A DNA stretch of 64,000 nt from Omphalotus guepiniiformis (GCA_028554645.1 JAQOOI010000064.1:744001-808000); one strand, 5' to 3'. Numbered from the stretch's first letter, positions 26,013 through 36,946 are shown. Made by a program: numbers and translations. Notes: generated from the letters alone by a model not told the origin.

Positions 26013-26234
26013 AATGAGTCAAATTGGGTTGAAATGGGTAGCCAATGAAAGATATCTGCAACAGCACTGCTATCAATTAAATACGCAGACAATACACGCA
26101 AGTAAGGACGAACCAAGATGATAGTTGAGGGAGAAAGAGGGGATGTCGATAACCACTGCGCGTCGGGCTTATGAGGGGAAAGTGGTTCGGACCTTGAATT
26201 CATTTATTCACACGATATCGCTCAACAAACATTC

Positions 26235-26251
26235 ACGCGTTTGTCACGCGT
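26235..26251. promoter_or_regulatory. Two ACGCGT (MCB-type) boxes upstream of H2B copy 1
   Basis: ACGCGT at 26235-26240 and 26246-26251, spaced 5 bp apart, about 225 bp upstream of the H2B ATG. ACGCGT is the MluI cell-cycle box bound by MBF in ascomycete yeasts and drives late-G1/S transcription. A role here is inferred from the sequence match and from the similar cluster at the second H2B gene. Confidence 0.5.
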
Positions 26252-26299
26252 AGATCACACCATTCATACAGCTTTGACCGGTTCAAACTTACTGATTCT

Positions 26300-27382
26300 C
26301 TATTTCCTGCGAGAGATAACTACAAACGTCTTGTACGGATACTTGAAAATACCTTTATCCTCGTCGATCCATTCTTTATCTTCGCCTTTCTCCAGTATAG
26401 CTTTCACATCTTCCACGACCTTCTCTTTCTCTTCTCCAGGAAGTATCGCGATGTAACTCTTGCTGCAAGCGCGTTCTACCGTGAGTTCAGTCGTAGTCTC
26501 TAGGGCATATGAGAAAACGTTTTCTTCAGGAGGCTCAAAGGACTTCTGATAGGAAGGCGTTTCAAAGGTTTGACGCCATAATCCGAGTCGAAACTGCGGG
26601 GAACCGTTCTCGTGCTGTTCGATGCGGTTACGCAAAGAGGCCACCCATTTCGCTGAATCTCTGCACCGTAGTAGAACGATAAGACATGTTAACCAGCTAT
26701 GAGGATGCTATCTGTACCTGTCTTCCAAATTCCAGATAAACGCGACGATGCCGCTGGGTTTCAAGATCCTCGCAAATTCCGCCGAAGCACGGTCATAGTC
26801 AGGTGCCCAATGAAAAGCCTGCTACATATCAGCTACTTTTCATATTCAAATCGTGGGATACTTGCCTGAGCAATAACAACAAGATCCGCCCACCCATCCT
26901 CTACCCCAGTCGCATCGAAAGAACCATCCTGAATGGAAACCCGCTCGTCCTGGACAGTCTTTGCAAATACTTCGCGCATTCCGGCACTCGGCTCAAAAGC
27001 TTTGAGTTCTTTGATATCATTCTTGCATTCAGGGTGAGCCAGGAAAGCTCTAGTAAAGAGTCCTGTGCCCGAACCAATTCTAACCAGAAACTTCAAGTTT
27101 GGCTGTATTCCGGACCGATCAAATTCTAGCTTACTCGACGACATTCAGCGGAGGTGCTGAACGGATTGAAGAGCGTATAAGTGCTATCGCGTTCGATTGA
27201 TAAGAAGGGCGCGCTCTAAATGAACAGACAGCTCAACAGATTGCGGGGGGGACTGAAAGCTGAGGGAACATACCTGTCGTAGAGTTCATTGGTTCCTTTC
27301 CCAAAACCTGAAACGAACCGTTGAAATAGATACCACTGAAAGTTAAGGATTGAATACCTTGCTGTGCAATTGAATGGACCAT
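26300..27382 (-). CDS. SAM-dependent methyltransferase, Crg1/trans-aconitate methyltransferase type
   Basis: Class I methyltransferase. The ATG at 27380-27382 starts MVHSIAQQ. The next exons give GFGKGTNELYDR, ARPSYQSNAIALIRSSIRSA and, across an intron, VVEIGSGTGLFTRAFLAHPE (motif I). Then follow ELKAFEPSAGMREVFAKTV, GVEDGWADLVVIAQ, AFHWAPDYD and ARILKPSGIVAFIWNLEDR. The C-terminal part contains LRNRIEQHENGSPQFRLGLW and FKYPYKTFVVISRRK-stop (26300-26302). The intron after VIAQ (26819-26865, 47 nt) begins GCAAGT and ends CAG, so it is a GC-AG intron; only this splice keeps QAFHWAPDYD in frame. In yeast the related Crg1 methylates the drug cantharidin. The substrate here is not deducible. It lies between H2B copy 1 and the sphingoid base kinase. 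Confidence 0.87.
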
Positions 27383-27687
27383 CCTGAAGCCACACAAGCG
27401 TGAAGATATGGAGAATGGTGTGTACGATTTCGATTTCCAACAGTAAGTAGGAGATAAAAATAACGATCGGGTCCGATGACTACAGCTGAGTCACGGATAA
27501 GATGGCGCCATTTATAGGCCCATTGCTGCAAGATATTATCGGAGGTTTTTGAAGATATATGAACCAGATAAGTAGCAGTACTAGGTACTAGTAATTTACA
27601 GTCGAAGTGAAATGACACTTGCCAGTCTTATGTAAGTGAGTGTATCTGACACCGCGGACTAAGTGCCCTGTCTGGACTCTGCACGCA
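27383..27687. promoter_or_regulatory. Divergent spacer between the methyltransferase and LCB4
   Basis: About 305 bp between two start codons pointing apart. No ORF is supportable. It presumably holds both promoters; I see no recognisable motif. Confidence 0.4.
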
Positions 27688-29625
27688 ATGGCGGACTCCG
27701 AGAAGCAGACTCTCGAAGTAAGCATTTCAGGAACACTGACTAGCCTTCAGTTGCAGGGCTCATCACTAATTATTCAACCCGGAGGTTCGTACTTGTTGGC
27801 TTCCCCCCTAGCTTCAGCTGACACCGTGCAGCACACAAAAGTAGAGATGAGATCCCTCTGCGCCAAGTCATAGCAGCTTCTTATGTTTCTGATAACCAAA
27901 CTTTACAACTCACCTATCTGACGAGGAAGAAGAGGAAAGGTCCTCTGGCAATGGTTCGAAAGGAAGGTCGAGTGCAGGATAACCAGGGCGAACTAGCGAG
28001 TCAGTGGGCTGAGAGTGTTCTTAACCAAGCATATGAAGGCGTTGATAAGTTATTCCTTTACTGATCTCTTTAAACTAATTGTGTGAGGGTTAGGCGTCAA
28101 GCAACGTCGTCGACTCAAAGTTCTAGTGAATCCTCATGGTGGCGTGGTTCGTCTTTTCACGGATATCAGAGAGTAGTTGTCGGTGCTGAAACACGTTTAG
28201 GGCAAGGGTGTTGCTCTTTTCAATAAAATCGTGGAACCTATCCTGAGGGCTGCAGGGTGTACTCTAGATATCGATCGTAAGCTCCTACACTGGCCGGCCC
28301 ATACTTTATTTGACTTTCTTTAGATACGAACGGACGAGGGCATGCATACGATATCGCAAAAACACTGCCTCTCGAAGAGTTTGACGCGGTCTTGACAGTG
28401 TCAGGCGACGGCCTTGTACATGAAGTCTTGAACGGTTTCGCTCACCACAAACAGCCACGTAAAGCCCTACGGACACCAGTTGCACCTATACCCACAGGAT
28501 CTGGAAATGGCCTATCTCTGAACCTTTTGGGCTTAGCGGTACGGCCATCTTTCGGACCCTAAGTAATGTGGCTCACCAATGAACCCAGGATGGGTTCGAT
28601 GTAGCGGCAGCAAGTTTGAATGCCTTGAAAGGTATATTTCGCGCTTGGAAATTGTGTAACGCGGTTGAGAGTCGCCTTCAGGACTTCCAATGTGTGTCGA
28701 TGTCTTCCGTTTCACGCAGAATGGGAAGAGTTCGATCTCCTTCATGTCCCAATGTGTGGGTCTGATGGCCGACCTTGACATTGGGACGGAGGACTTACGC
28801 TGGATGGGTGATAGTCGATTCGTATACGGCTTACTCCGAGGACGTGAGTGGGTCGTATATCACCGCGAAATCAGGTTTCTGACCCGTCTGCAGTCATCAA
28901 GTTCAAGCCATGCAAAGTTCAAGTGTCATACAAAGTCGCGGAAAATGACAAGAACAGAATGGTAGATACCCTGAAAGCCCGGCGTCAGACAACGAGAATG
29001 CCCGAGAATATAGCTGAAGACGATGATACCCCCATTTTTCCCGAAACAACGGCTGAAGACAATGAAGGTTGGACCACCCTTGACGAACCTTTGCTCTATC
29101 TCTACGCCGGTAAAGGACCTTATGTGGGGCGGTACGTATATTTCTGGTCTTACTGGGTGATTATGGATTCCTGATGATAGTTAGTGACTTGATGGCCTTT
29201 CCGGTTTCGCTACCAGATGACGGGTTAATTGATATTGCCATTCAAACGACGGTGAGTTGAGTGTTCAAGTCGTATCATCAGGCTGGTTTACTGTTTCTTT
29301 CAAGGCGAAGTCTTCCCGATCCGATATTTTGGCATCTTTTGGAGGCGCTGCTGAAGGAAAGCAATACTGGAGCAACAACGTAGGTGCTATTTTATTTGTT
29401 TCATAACGGTTCCTCAGGTAATTATTCACAATCCTCCAGCTTCATTATGTCAAGGCCCAAGCATACCGTATAAAGCCTTTGACAGTGAAAGGAAACCTCG
29501 CCATCGACGGTGAAGTATTTCCGTTCGAGGAATTCCGACTGCAGGTACTTCCTCGTCTAGCGACCTTACTGAGTCCTCATGGCTACTATGCGGCGGAATT
29601 CGACTCGGAACAAAGGCAGACGTAA
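27688..29625 (+). CDS. LCB4: Sphingoid long-chain base kinase (sphingosine kinase, Lcb4/5 type)
   Basis: Phosphorylates sphingoid bases with ATP. The ATG at 27688 gives MADSEKQTLEVSISGTLTSL, a PH-like N-terminal region continuing PLRQVIAASYVSDNQTLQLT and YLTRKKRKGPLAMVRKEG. The DAGK-type catalytic domain begins with LKVLVNPHGG and GKGVALFNKIVEPILRAAGC (conserved C1). It then has DAVLTVSGDGLVHEVLNGFA, the ATP-binding SGDG motif, and PVAPIPTGSGNGLSLNLLGL. Later blocks are SFMSQCVGLMADLDIGTEDL, RWMGDSRFVYGLL, SLPDDGLIDIAIQT and GNLAIDGEVFPFEEFRLQV (GEVFPFE ending typical of the family). The stop is at 29623-29625. Around ten introns are present. The order and spacing of motifs fit a complete enzyme of about 480-500 residues. 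Confidence 0.92.
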
Positions 29626-29844
29626 ATGATAAGTGGCTCTAATGATACTAGCCTGAATTCTTCGTTGAACGTCGTCGTATGTATTATATACCCTGCTCAT
29701 ACTGAGACTCGAGCGTGAACATATTTGAACAAATTCGTGCAAGTACGATGGTCGTGTGATTGAAGTGCAATACATAGAATATTCTACCGATCACAACTTA
29801 TATACCCGAAACTGTTCCAGGATGCTACTTTATTCCCAACCATA

Positions 29845-30935
29845 ATGTTCAGAAATCCTGTCCGACGTCTATCTCAACGCGCCTTTGTCGGTCGACGTTT
29901 CTTTACCTCAGAAACTTCTGATTTCGATGCAGAGTCTCGTTCTCAAGTCGTGAACCAAGAGGCACTCGATGAATGGATAGCGGCACCCAAACATTTAGTG
30001 ACGTCGGACACTTTACACCCCGAACGTGTCTCTGATTTGTATATCACCCTTCCTACTCGAGATGGTGTGCGCAAGCCCTTTCATGACCCCAAGAAATCCA
30101 CTCCGCTTGGTTACGGTCATCATATTGCCTTCTTTCATTTTCTCACTCCCGAATCCCAACTCAAGTCGGATGGAACAGATGGCGAGTTTGGCCCTCCAGA
30201 TCCATTCACACGGAGAATGTGGGCGAGTGGGAAGCTGACATGGGATGCCAAGAATCCTCTTCTCATTGGAGAGAAAGTGACTGCAACCTGGTCAGTAGAT
30301 TCGATAGAGAAGAAGGGATTTGACAAAGGCCGCCCCTTGTTGTTTGTGAATAAGAAAATAGAATTCACTATGGTTGGAAAGAATCATCCCTCTCTTTTGG
30401 AGGAGAGAATGCATGTATATCTTCCCGAAGCACAATCAGGGAACCGGTCACCCCGAGAAGGTATTCTGTCGCCCAACGAAATGTCATTTCTACTGAATGA
30501 TACTTGACAGTAAAGGAACTGCCTGCTTCTTCTGATTTCTGCTACAAATATACTCCTTCCCTGACAACATTATTCCGTTTCTCTGCGCTGATGTGGAATG
30601 CACACCATATCCATTTGGACAAGGACTACACGGTGACACATGAAGGTTATCCTGGTGAGTTGTAATCTTCTTTTATCAATGTATATCGACTTGATTTTGT
30701 CGAATTAGAGAGACTCGTGCATGGTCCTCTGACGTCCCTGATGCTGCTCGAAGCTGTAGTGGATCATAATCCAAAACTGCAGATCCACACCTTCGAGTAT
30801 CGAGCGAGAAATCCTCTTATCGTAGGTCGTACGCATACGATATACGGTCATTTCAGGGATGAAAAAACGATTAGTATGTGGTGTGTGGATGAAGACGGTG
30901 TAGTGGGCATGACTGGCCTGGTCGAACTTGTCTAA
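29845..30935 (+). CDS. HTD2: Mitochondrial 3-hydroxyacyl-thioester dehydratase (Htd2)
   Basis: Hotdog-fold dehydratase of mitochondrial type II fatty acid synthesis, needed for octanoate/lipoic acid supply. Three exons (29845-30460, 30511-30654, 30709-30935) sum to 987 nt, or 328 residues. The presequence is MFRNPVRRLSQRAFVGRRFF. The N-terminal hotdog has DPKKSTPLGYGHHIAFFHFL, MWASGKLTWDAKNPLLIGEK and DKGRPLLFVNKKIEFTMVG. The C-terminal hotdog holds SLTTLFRFSALMWNAHHIHL, GYPERLVHGPLTSLMLLEAV, and FEYRARNPLIVGRTHTI. The unspliced reading frame from the same ATG continues to a stop at 30507 inside the first intron (GTATTC...TTGACAG, 50 nt), so an ORF caller would truncate the protein. Splicing gives REVKELP in frame. 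Confidence 0.93.
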
Positions 30936-31235
30936 GACCAAACTTCATGGCAAGAAGAGAAACCAACTTGTATATAAAACGCATCTATAAACATTGTACA
31001 ATTTGACTCTGATATACTTGGGCTATAAGATGAGCAAGTGAGCCTCAAGATAAATAAACAAGTAGTACCGCTCGCGATCTACAGTATGTTGCTGAGACGC
31101 GTGAGTATGTATCAACGCGTGCAGATCACGTGCTGGTTCGGAGATGGTTTATATATACGCGTTCGTGACGGTTGAACGCGTTTTACGTTTCTCCCTCATC
31201 CTCGACTACCATCTCTGGAACCCGTTTATCACATT
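30936..31235 (+). promoter_or_regulatory. Promoter of H2B copy 2: four ACGCGT boxes, a CACGTG and a TATA sequence
   Basis: ACGCGT occurs at 31097-31102, 31115-31120, 31157-31162 and 31176-31181, a CACGTG at 31127-31132 and TATATA at about 31150-31156, all within 140 bp of the H2B ATG at 31236. The cluster is exceptionally dense compared with the rest of the window and parallels the two boxes upstream of H2B copy 1. MBF-like regulation at G1/S is inferred from known yeast MCB function. Confidence 0.6.
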
Positions 31236-31889
31236 ATGGCCCCCAAAGTGTGTATTATCCAATGCTTATACCTATATTCCCCCACTGAGCGCTATCTAGC
31301 CCGCTTCTACTGCATCTAAAGCTCCAGCTTCCACCGCTGGTAAAGCACCCGCTAAGACAGAATCGAAGGTAGCGAAGAAGACAGCGAGCAAGAGCAAGGC
31401 TGCTGCTCCTGCTGACGGCGAGAAGAAGAAGCGCAAGAAAGCTAGAAAGGAGACCTACAGCTCTTATATCTATAAAGGTATGGATAGTCTTGTATCGTGC
31501 TCAAGTCAGTACACCTGACAAGTTCTGCCATTTTTAGTTTTGAAGCAAGTTCATCCTGACACCGGTATCTCTAACAAGGCTATGGCTATTCTCAACTCGT
31601 TCGTCAACGACATCTTCGAGCGCATTGCCACGGAAGCCTCCAGTATGTATTAATCTTCGGTGTAGCTCTCAACTCTAAGCAGGGTCTTTTAGAGCTGGCA
31701 ACATACTCAAAGAAATCCACCATTTCGTCCCGTGAAATTCAAACTAGTGTCCGCCTCATTCTTCCTGGTGAACTTGCTAAGCATGCCATTTCGGAAGGCA
31801 CTAAATCTGTTACGAGTACGTGTAATTCTCAATGCCAGTCTAGCACGCAATAACATTTCCAAACAGAATTCTCTGCTGGCGCAAAGTAA
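31236..31889 (+). CDS. HTB2: Histone H2B, copy 2
   Basis: Second core histone H2B gene, in opposite orientation to copy 1 and about 5.2 kb away (start to start). Exons again begin with MAPK alone, then the tail [21 protein letters not shown], the fold ([65 protein letters not shown]) and KFSAGAK-stop at 31887-31889. All four intron positions and phases match copy 1 (phase 0 after MAPK, phase 1 in VLK, in SKL and in TKF). The histone fold is identical in the residues I compared; differences are confined to the N-terminal tail. The 3' end is convergent with the PRCC-like gene, 166 bp away. Confidence 0.96.
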
Positions 31890-32055
31890 AGTTGCTTGTC
31901 ATCTATCTGTACTCAATCCACATGTATATTATACAATTCCCCGTTGTGCTTATGTGCTGAACGGCTATGCCATATACTGTATAGCATCTACTTCTTGCCA
32001 TTCCACGAATCCATAAGGCGAAGGAAAATGAAAATCACGCAAAGAACGAATACAT

Positions 32056-33387
32056 TCAGAAACCTGAAGACTTGTCAGTATCCTTGATGTGTCGGAATGC
32101 AATCTGAACGTACCATATTTGTTTCCTGCTTCCTTGCGATTCCGTCGGCCCTCTGCAATCTTTTCCTCGAGCGCTTCACGATTCTCGTATGCCTCGTTCA
32201 ACAAAGTTGCAAGCTGATGCCTTGAACGTGCTCTTCCACTCAATTTAGCAGCCTTAAAGTAGTACATCAGTATTCCTTCTTTGCACTCTGAGAGCATAGG
32301 TATCACCGTAATGTTCATCTTCGGCTTTTCTGCAGCAGTTCCAGCACCTTTTGTGACAGCTTTCCTCTCTTCCCTCTCCTTGACTTCCATCTTTGCCTTT
32401 TCCATTTCTTTCGCGGCGTCCACGTCTTCTACATTATCATCATCATAACCTTCAAATCCTTTCGCAGTTCCTCGCTCCAGCGCACGAACGTGATCGTTAT
32501 ACTCTTTCTCCCACTTCTTTCTGAACCTTTCATAGTAAACTGGATCATGCTGCGCCCAAGCACCTGTAGGAAGCTGGTAGTAGCCAGGGTAAGGATCATT
32601 GAGAGAAGGCTCAGGGACTTCAAATGTGGGGATAACAGGCGCAGACGTTACGGATGATGATGGGGTGGGGGTGACAGTGTTCAGACTTTGACCTTTCGGA
32701 AGGGTTGACCGTGAAGAGGATCCTATATAAAGTGAAGGACGTGAAAAAGGATATTCGAGGGATTGTATGGGACTTACCTAGTGAAAAGAAATCCACTGCT
32801 GGAGCTGCAGAGACCGGTGCTTTCCGTGGAGGAGCCCGAGGCTTGCCCTCTTCTAAAGATATATTCGCCTTTCCCTTTGCCAGAGACGGTGGTAGAAAAG
32901 AGAAAGTTGTGGAAGACGACGTCGGCGAATCGACCGCCTCCGAGATAGCGCTCGATTCTAGTTCTGTGTCTTCCTCATGATTAGACAAATCAAATGTAGA
33001 ATCAGAGGTAGCTGGTGCTCGAGTTGTAGTAAACACCAAGCCAGGTCCCTTTCCTGCTCCTAGAACTCGCTCCGGGGCTGGAGCCACAGGGTTCTTCTGT
33101 TTTGGTGCGGGTAGCATAGACAACAATGAAGAAGAGCCTGCGCCTGCTTCTAGACGAGGTTTTTTCGATGCTGGTCTCTCCTGATCCAACTCATCGTGAG
33201 TGTCCACTGGTTTCAGAGATGGGAGACCAATAGTGATCTTCTTCTTGGCCCTGACTGGCCCTTTGGAACTAGCTGATGATGGAGGGGGTAGAGCTAATGA
33301 GCTTGGCTTCGACTGTGAAGACGCATGCTTGGTGCGGGGAGCAACGTCTTCGTCGTTGTCGCTGCCATAGTCGTCAAGTCCAAGCAT
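32056..33387 (-). CDS. PRCC-domain protein (mitotic checkpoint regulator/Mad2B-interacting family)
   Basis: Nuclear protein of the PRCC family. PRCC in humans interacts with MAD2B and with splicing factors. The ATG at 33385-33387 begins MLGLDDYGSDNDEDVAPRTK, the usual acidic YGSD start. The first exon is long and Pro/Ser/Lys-rich with KKKITIGLPSLKPV, ERPASKKPRLEAGAGSSSLL, SMLPAPKQKNP and TFSFLPPSLAKGKANISLEE. The following exons include PEPSLNDPYPGYYQLPTGAW and DPVYYERFRKKWEKEYNDHV, then the C-terminal family block RSRHQLATLLNEAYENREAL, EEKIAEGRRNRKEAGNKY, and GF-stop. The final intron must end at CTTCAG so that TAT G joins GTTTCTGA. That gives the conserved NKYGF end and the stop at 32056-32058. 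Confidence 0.88.
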
Positions 33388-34486
33388 GATGTTCACGTGC
33401 CCTGATAAAGTTCAGCTGTCGTTGGAAAGTTTCAGCTCGTCTTTGATCCCTTTTGTGCTTCATGCTATGACCTTTCAGACTCTTCTTCAACATTCAATCA
33501 CCTCAGAAACAGACAGTGCACTGAATTTTCACACTAACACCATGGTTTCATCGGGCCCCGCCCTTCTGTTTCGACTGACTTGAAGGCAAGTCGACTGGGC
33601 CGTACCTCCTGACCGTTCTCTATCAAGTCTTATGCATGCGCTGTGTTGTTATCCAGTGAACGTTTCATGCCCTTGTTCATGCCATTGACATGCATAGCTA
33701 TCTCGATTTGGTACCAGTACACTCATCCTGTCGCTGTTCAAAACCATACATTACATGGATTCTTCGCGCTTCATCAAAGAAGTAAAGTATGTTATTTGTC
33801 CTCATGTGGAAGAACGCGAGAACACATCTTTCGATGATTGGGTCCGACTTCTGGCGTTCGCTCGTCTCAGTCGTTACTAGACTTCACCTCGACGTCAACT
33901 CATGCCAATGGAACAAACTCATCTGTGCAACCTCAGGCTATAGTACGATGAGGCGAGTGCCTGGTCACTTAGGCTGAGTATCGTGAACTTGTTGATGATG
34001 ATGATGAGGAAAAATTAATAGCGACTTGAGACTGCGTCGTGTCCGTGTCCGTGTCCGACGCACCTATTGCTGCGGAGTATCGGGACCGGCTAACCAGCGA
34101 TATGCATGTCAATCCCTTTACATACGATTTTCGGCGGTGTCAAGTTCCTGACAGTGATAGTGCTGCGCAAGAAAACACAGCACTGAGCATCTTAGTGATT
34201 GAAGGCTTCAATAATTTCGGTGACGGTGTTGACTATACCAGAAGTGAATCAAATCTGCGAAATCTGTTCTGTGCAGTAGATTCTATAAAAGCCAACAACA
34301 ATCGAAATGAAAGATGCGATATGCGATATATGTATAATCAGCGGCTCCGTCACAAGCATATGAATGTGCCTCAGCGTCGTCATGCCAGTTTCTGACAGTC
34401 TACCATTTCGCCGATATTTCACAGAAGAGCGGAGAAGGAAGTTCGGCGACCGTAATTGTCGAGAACTGACGCCGTAGAATCAGTGT
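33388..34486. other. 1.1-kb region without a supportable gene
   Basis: Between the PRCC start (leftward) and the ABC ATPase stop. Small ORFs (33643-33837, 34039-34395) have no domain, no initiation context shared with neighbours and no codon pattern like the flanking genes. A short tandem run of GTCCGT (about 3.5 copies, around 34038-34060) and a GATGAT run (about 33993) are the only repeats. The left part must contain the PRCC promoter. Confidence 0.4.
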
Positions 34487-35469
34487 TCACACAGGTGGGA
34501 CCGAATCCTCGAAACATTTTCCTCCGGAGAATTGAAGTTGTCTTGTCCCAACACGCCCGGCTTGCTCCGGAGAATGTGTTATCCAGACGATTGCCTTCAA
34601 CGAGCTCTCAGCTGAACGAAGGTCGTCGAGAAGATACTGCTCGACTAGTAAGCATGATTCGTGATCTAGAGCTGAGGTGGGTTCTAAGAGAGACGAGAAC
34701 ATTGACATTTAGTTGTCGTGAGATCGGTTGAGTAGACAAGATAGGAATGGAACATACCGTCCAGTAGAAGGACCTCTGCATTTAGACCTACTCCTATCGC
34801 GAGTGCAATTCTCTGCGTTTCTCCTCCGCTGAGATTGGACCATTCCCGATCCCAAAGATTAGATTCAATTCCCCAGGAACTCGCAACGTCGAGAGGGTTC
34901 TGGACATCTTCAGCAGTCGTCTTGGTGCTATGTTTAGTCTTCCGAGCTTTGAACGATAATGCTGTAGTGAGGAAGTCTCTAGGTGTGCCAGGTAGGAGTG
35001 GGGGTCGTTGTGGTACATATGCAACTTTGGTTCGGTAGAACGGCACGCCTGGACAGAGGGAGACCACAATTCGTTACATGACCCCGGTCAGATGAGATTC
35101 TGACACATATAGAGCCTACCATATGACTTGGGAGTCCTTGTCAATGATAAGTTTAAGTTATTCCACTGAACTTGGGACTTCGAAGAGGGTTGCAATCACA
35201 GCACCGCTTACCTTCCGCGAAATAGAATCTGACCAGTATAGAAGTTCAGATGAGCAAGGCTTTTCAGAAACGTTGTCTTTCCTGACCCGCTTTTGCCCTG
35301 CAATACAACGATGTCGCCTGCAGATTATGCAAGTTAGTATTCACAACAAGGGCTGAACGCACTACAATATACCTTCATTTACCCTCAGGTCTGTGTTGGA
35401 CAATATAGGCAACCCCTTGTCAGTAGCGCATGACAGGCCGGTTACTTCAAGAAGGACGTGGTTGCTCAT
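34487..35469 (-). CDS. Single-domain soluble ABC ATPase, STAR1/FetA-like
   Basis: ATP-binding subunit without transmembrane domains. Five exons (35373-35469, 35212-35317, 35120-35136, 34758-35048, 34487-34683) sum to 708 nt, or 235 residues; the third exon is only 17 nt. MSNHVLLEVTGLSCATDKG opens a typical ABC strand. Walker A is VVLQGKSGSGKTTFLKSLAH, the Q-loop KVAYVPQRPPLLPGTP, the signature NLSGGETQRIALA, Walker B EVLLLDEPTSALD and the H-loop AIVWITHSPEQ. All catalytic residues are present. Its size and motif style resemble bacterial FetA (YbbL) and plant STAR1, which pair with a UPF0014 membrane protein (FetB/ALS3). No such partner is visible here. The gene has normal fungal introns, so any transfer would be old. 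The substrate is unknown. Confidence 0.85.
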
Positions 35470-35673
35470 GATAAAAGGCTCGAGTCAGATGTGTGAAAGT
35501 CCCTATTTCGGATGTTTTAAGTACATAGTTTGAAGGCTTGAAGCGTCTTTTAGACGGCCGTAAACTCCATCTATATTGTGAGCAGCGAACGTGAACGTGT
35601 GATACATCGGTTATTGATAAAGAGATTATCCACTAAGTATCGTCGTATTAAGATATAGTATTCAATCTCAATC

Positions 35674-36946
35674 TCATAATGGCGGGGTCGGTTGGTGCAT
35701 TTGCATTTGCTGCTCCAGCTCCTCTTGTGTCAAAGTAGAGCTTTCAATCATTACACCTACACCAACTTTGGCAGCGTTCTACAAAAATACAACAACGCTC
35801 AGTAATGTGCGGAGATAACAATGGGCTGAAGACATACTTTTAAGTGGTCAATCTCTCCCGCTACTAAGAATGCAAAGGTGGGTGTGAAACGTTGTTCCAA
35901 CAATGCAGAGACCTTTCCCGTCGAATCCACTTGAGCCCTGAATGTCGAAAGGCGGAGATCATACTTGGCGCCAAGGGTGGCCAAAGCATCCCGACGCATG
36001 GGAGAGGCTATGAGCTGAAGATCTGCCGCAAAGTCGACCTTTTCGCTCAACTTCTGCCAATACGTCGCCTGCACGATACCAGCTGGTTGGACCTGTGCGG
36101 TAGCAATCCAAGATTTGTCAGTGCTGGTGTACTTGGCGAGATACGTTGAGACCAGCTCCGCGGTGGCGGGGGTTTGACGTTGGTATAACCATTCGGTACC
36201 AAACGCCAGGTTTTTCGTGAACGACTGGAGATAGCTGCCCATGAAAACGCCAGTCATGTCTGACGGCCAGGGGTTGATTGCTTTGACGTTCACGTTGAAA
36301 TCTTGACCACTATAGTCATGCTCCAACTGCAAGAGGTTGTGGCCCATTTGCTGCGACAACTGCGAAACCTGAGCTCAGTAAGTTGAAACAGAACGAAGAG
36401 CGTGTGCATACCTGCGCTTGCGCCTTTGAGACGTGGCCGGAGCCCCATCCCTGATTTACGCGAGCACTGACACTTCCTTCGTGGTCAACCCCTCCCTGCA
36501 GAAATATCTGAGAGGAAATGAATAAACAAATGACATAGACGCAGAAGATAGCTGAGGACCTTTTCATTTCCAAACATGGCACCAAAGTTGTACGAAGGGG
36601 CCAGTGATTGCGAACCCAAGGCGAAGGAGTGTGTGACCTGGAAGAGAGGATTCATTGACATGCTTTTTGTGAGGTCCGCACGACCACCATCGAAGATGTA
36701 ATTGGTCAAATGGGTTGCTAAAAGCACCGTCAGTAAGCGCATAAAGATGAAGAGGTAAAAAGGTATACCCTTGACTTCTTTCTGGAGATTCTCCACGGAG
36801 CCTGGGTTAGGCAGACCAAGATCTGCACGCCATTTTGAAAGACGGTTCAAATGTGAAGAAAAGGGAAGATATGAGGGGAAAGAGGAAGAAGGAGAAGGAG
36901 AAGGAGCTGCGGAATACGGGTCAATGGCAGAAATGGGAGAAGCCAT
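35674..36946 (-). CDS. TOM40: Mitochondrial import receptor subunit Tom40
   Basis: Beta-barrel channel of the outer-membrane TOM translocase. The ATG at 36944-36946 gives MASPISAIDPYSAAPSPSPS, then YLPFSSHLNRLSKWRADLGL and NPGSVENLQKEVK. Barrel strands follow: ATHLTNYIFDGGRADLTKSM, NPLFQVTHSFALGSQSLAPS, NFGAMFGNEK, LQGGVDHEGSVSARVNQGWG, YSGQDFNVNVKAINPWPSDM, and GIVQATYWQKLSEKVDFAAD. The conserved porin-type end TPTFAFLVAGEIDHLKN is followed by AAKVGVGVMIESSTLTQEE. It ends at TGA 35674-35676. Introns are short and frame-consistent. Confidence 0.94.

Noticed and set aside
34039..34395. 118-codon plus-strand ORF
   Set aside because: Begins in a GTCCGT tandem run; composition does not resemble coding sequence of the neighbours and no domain is visible.
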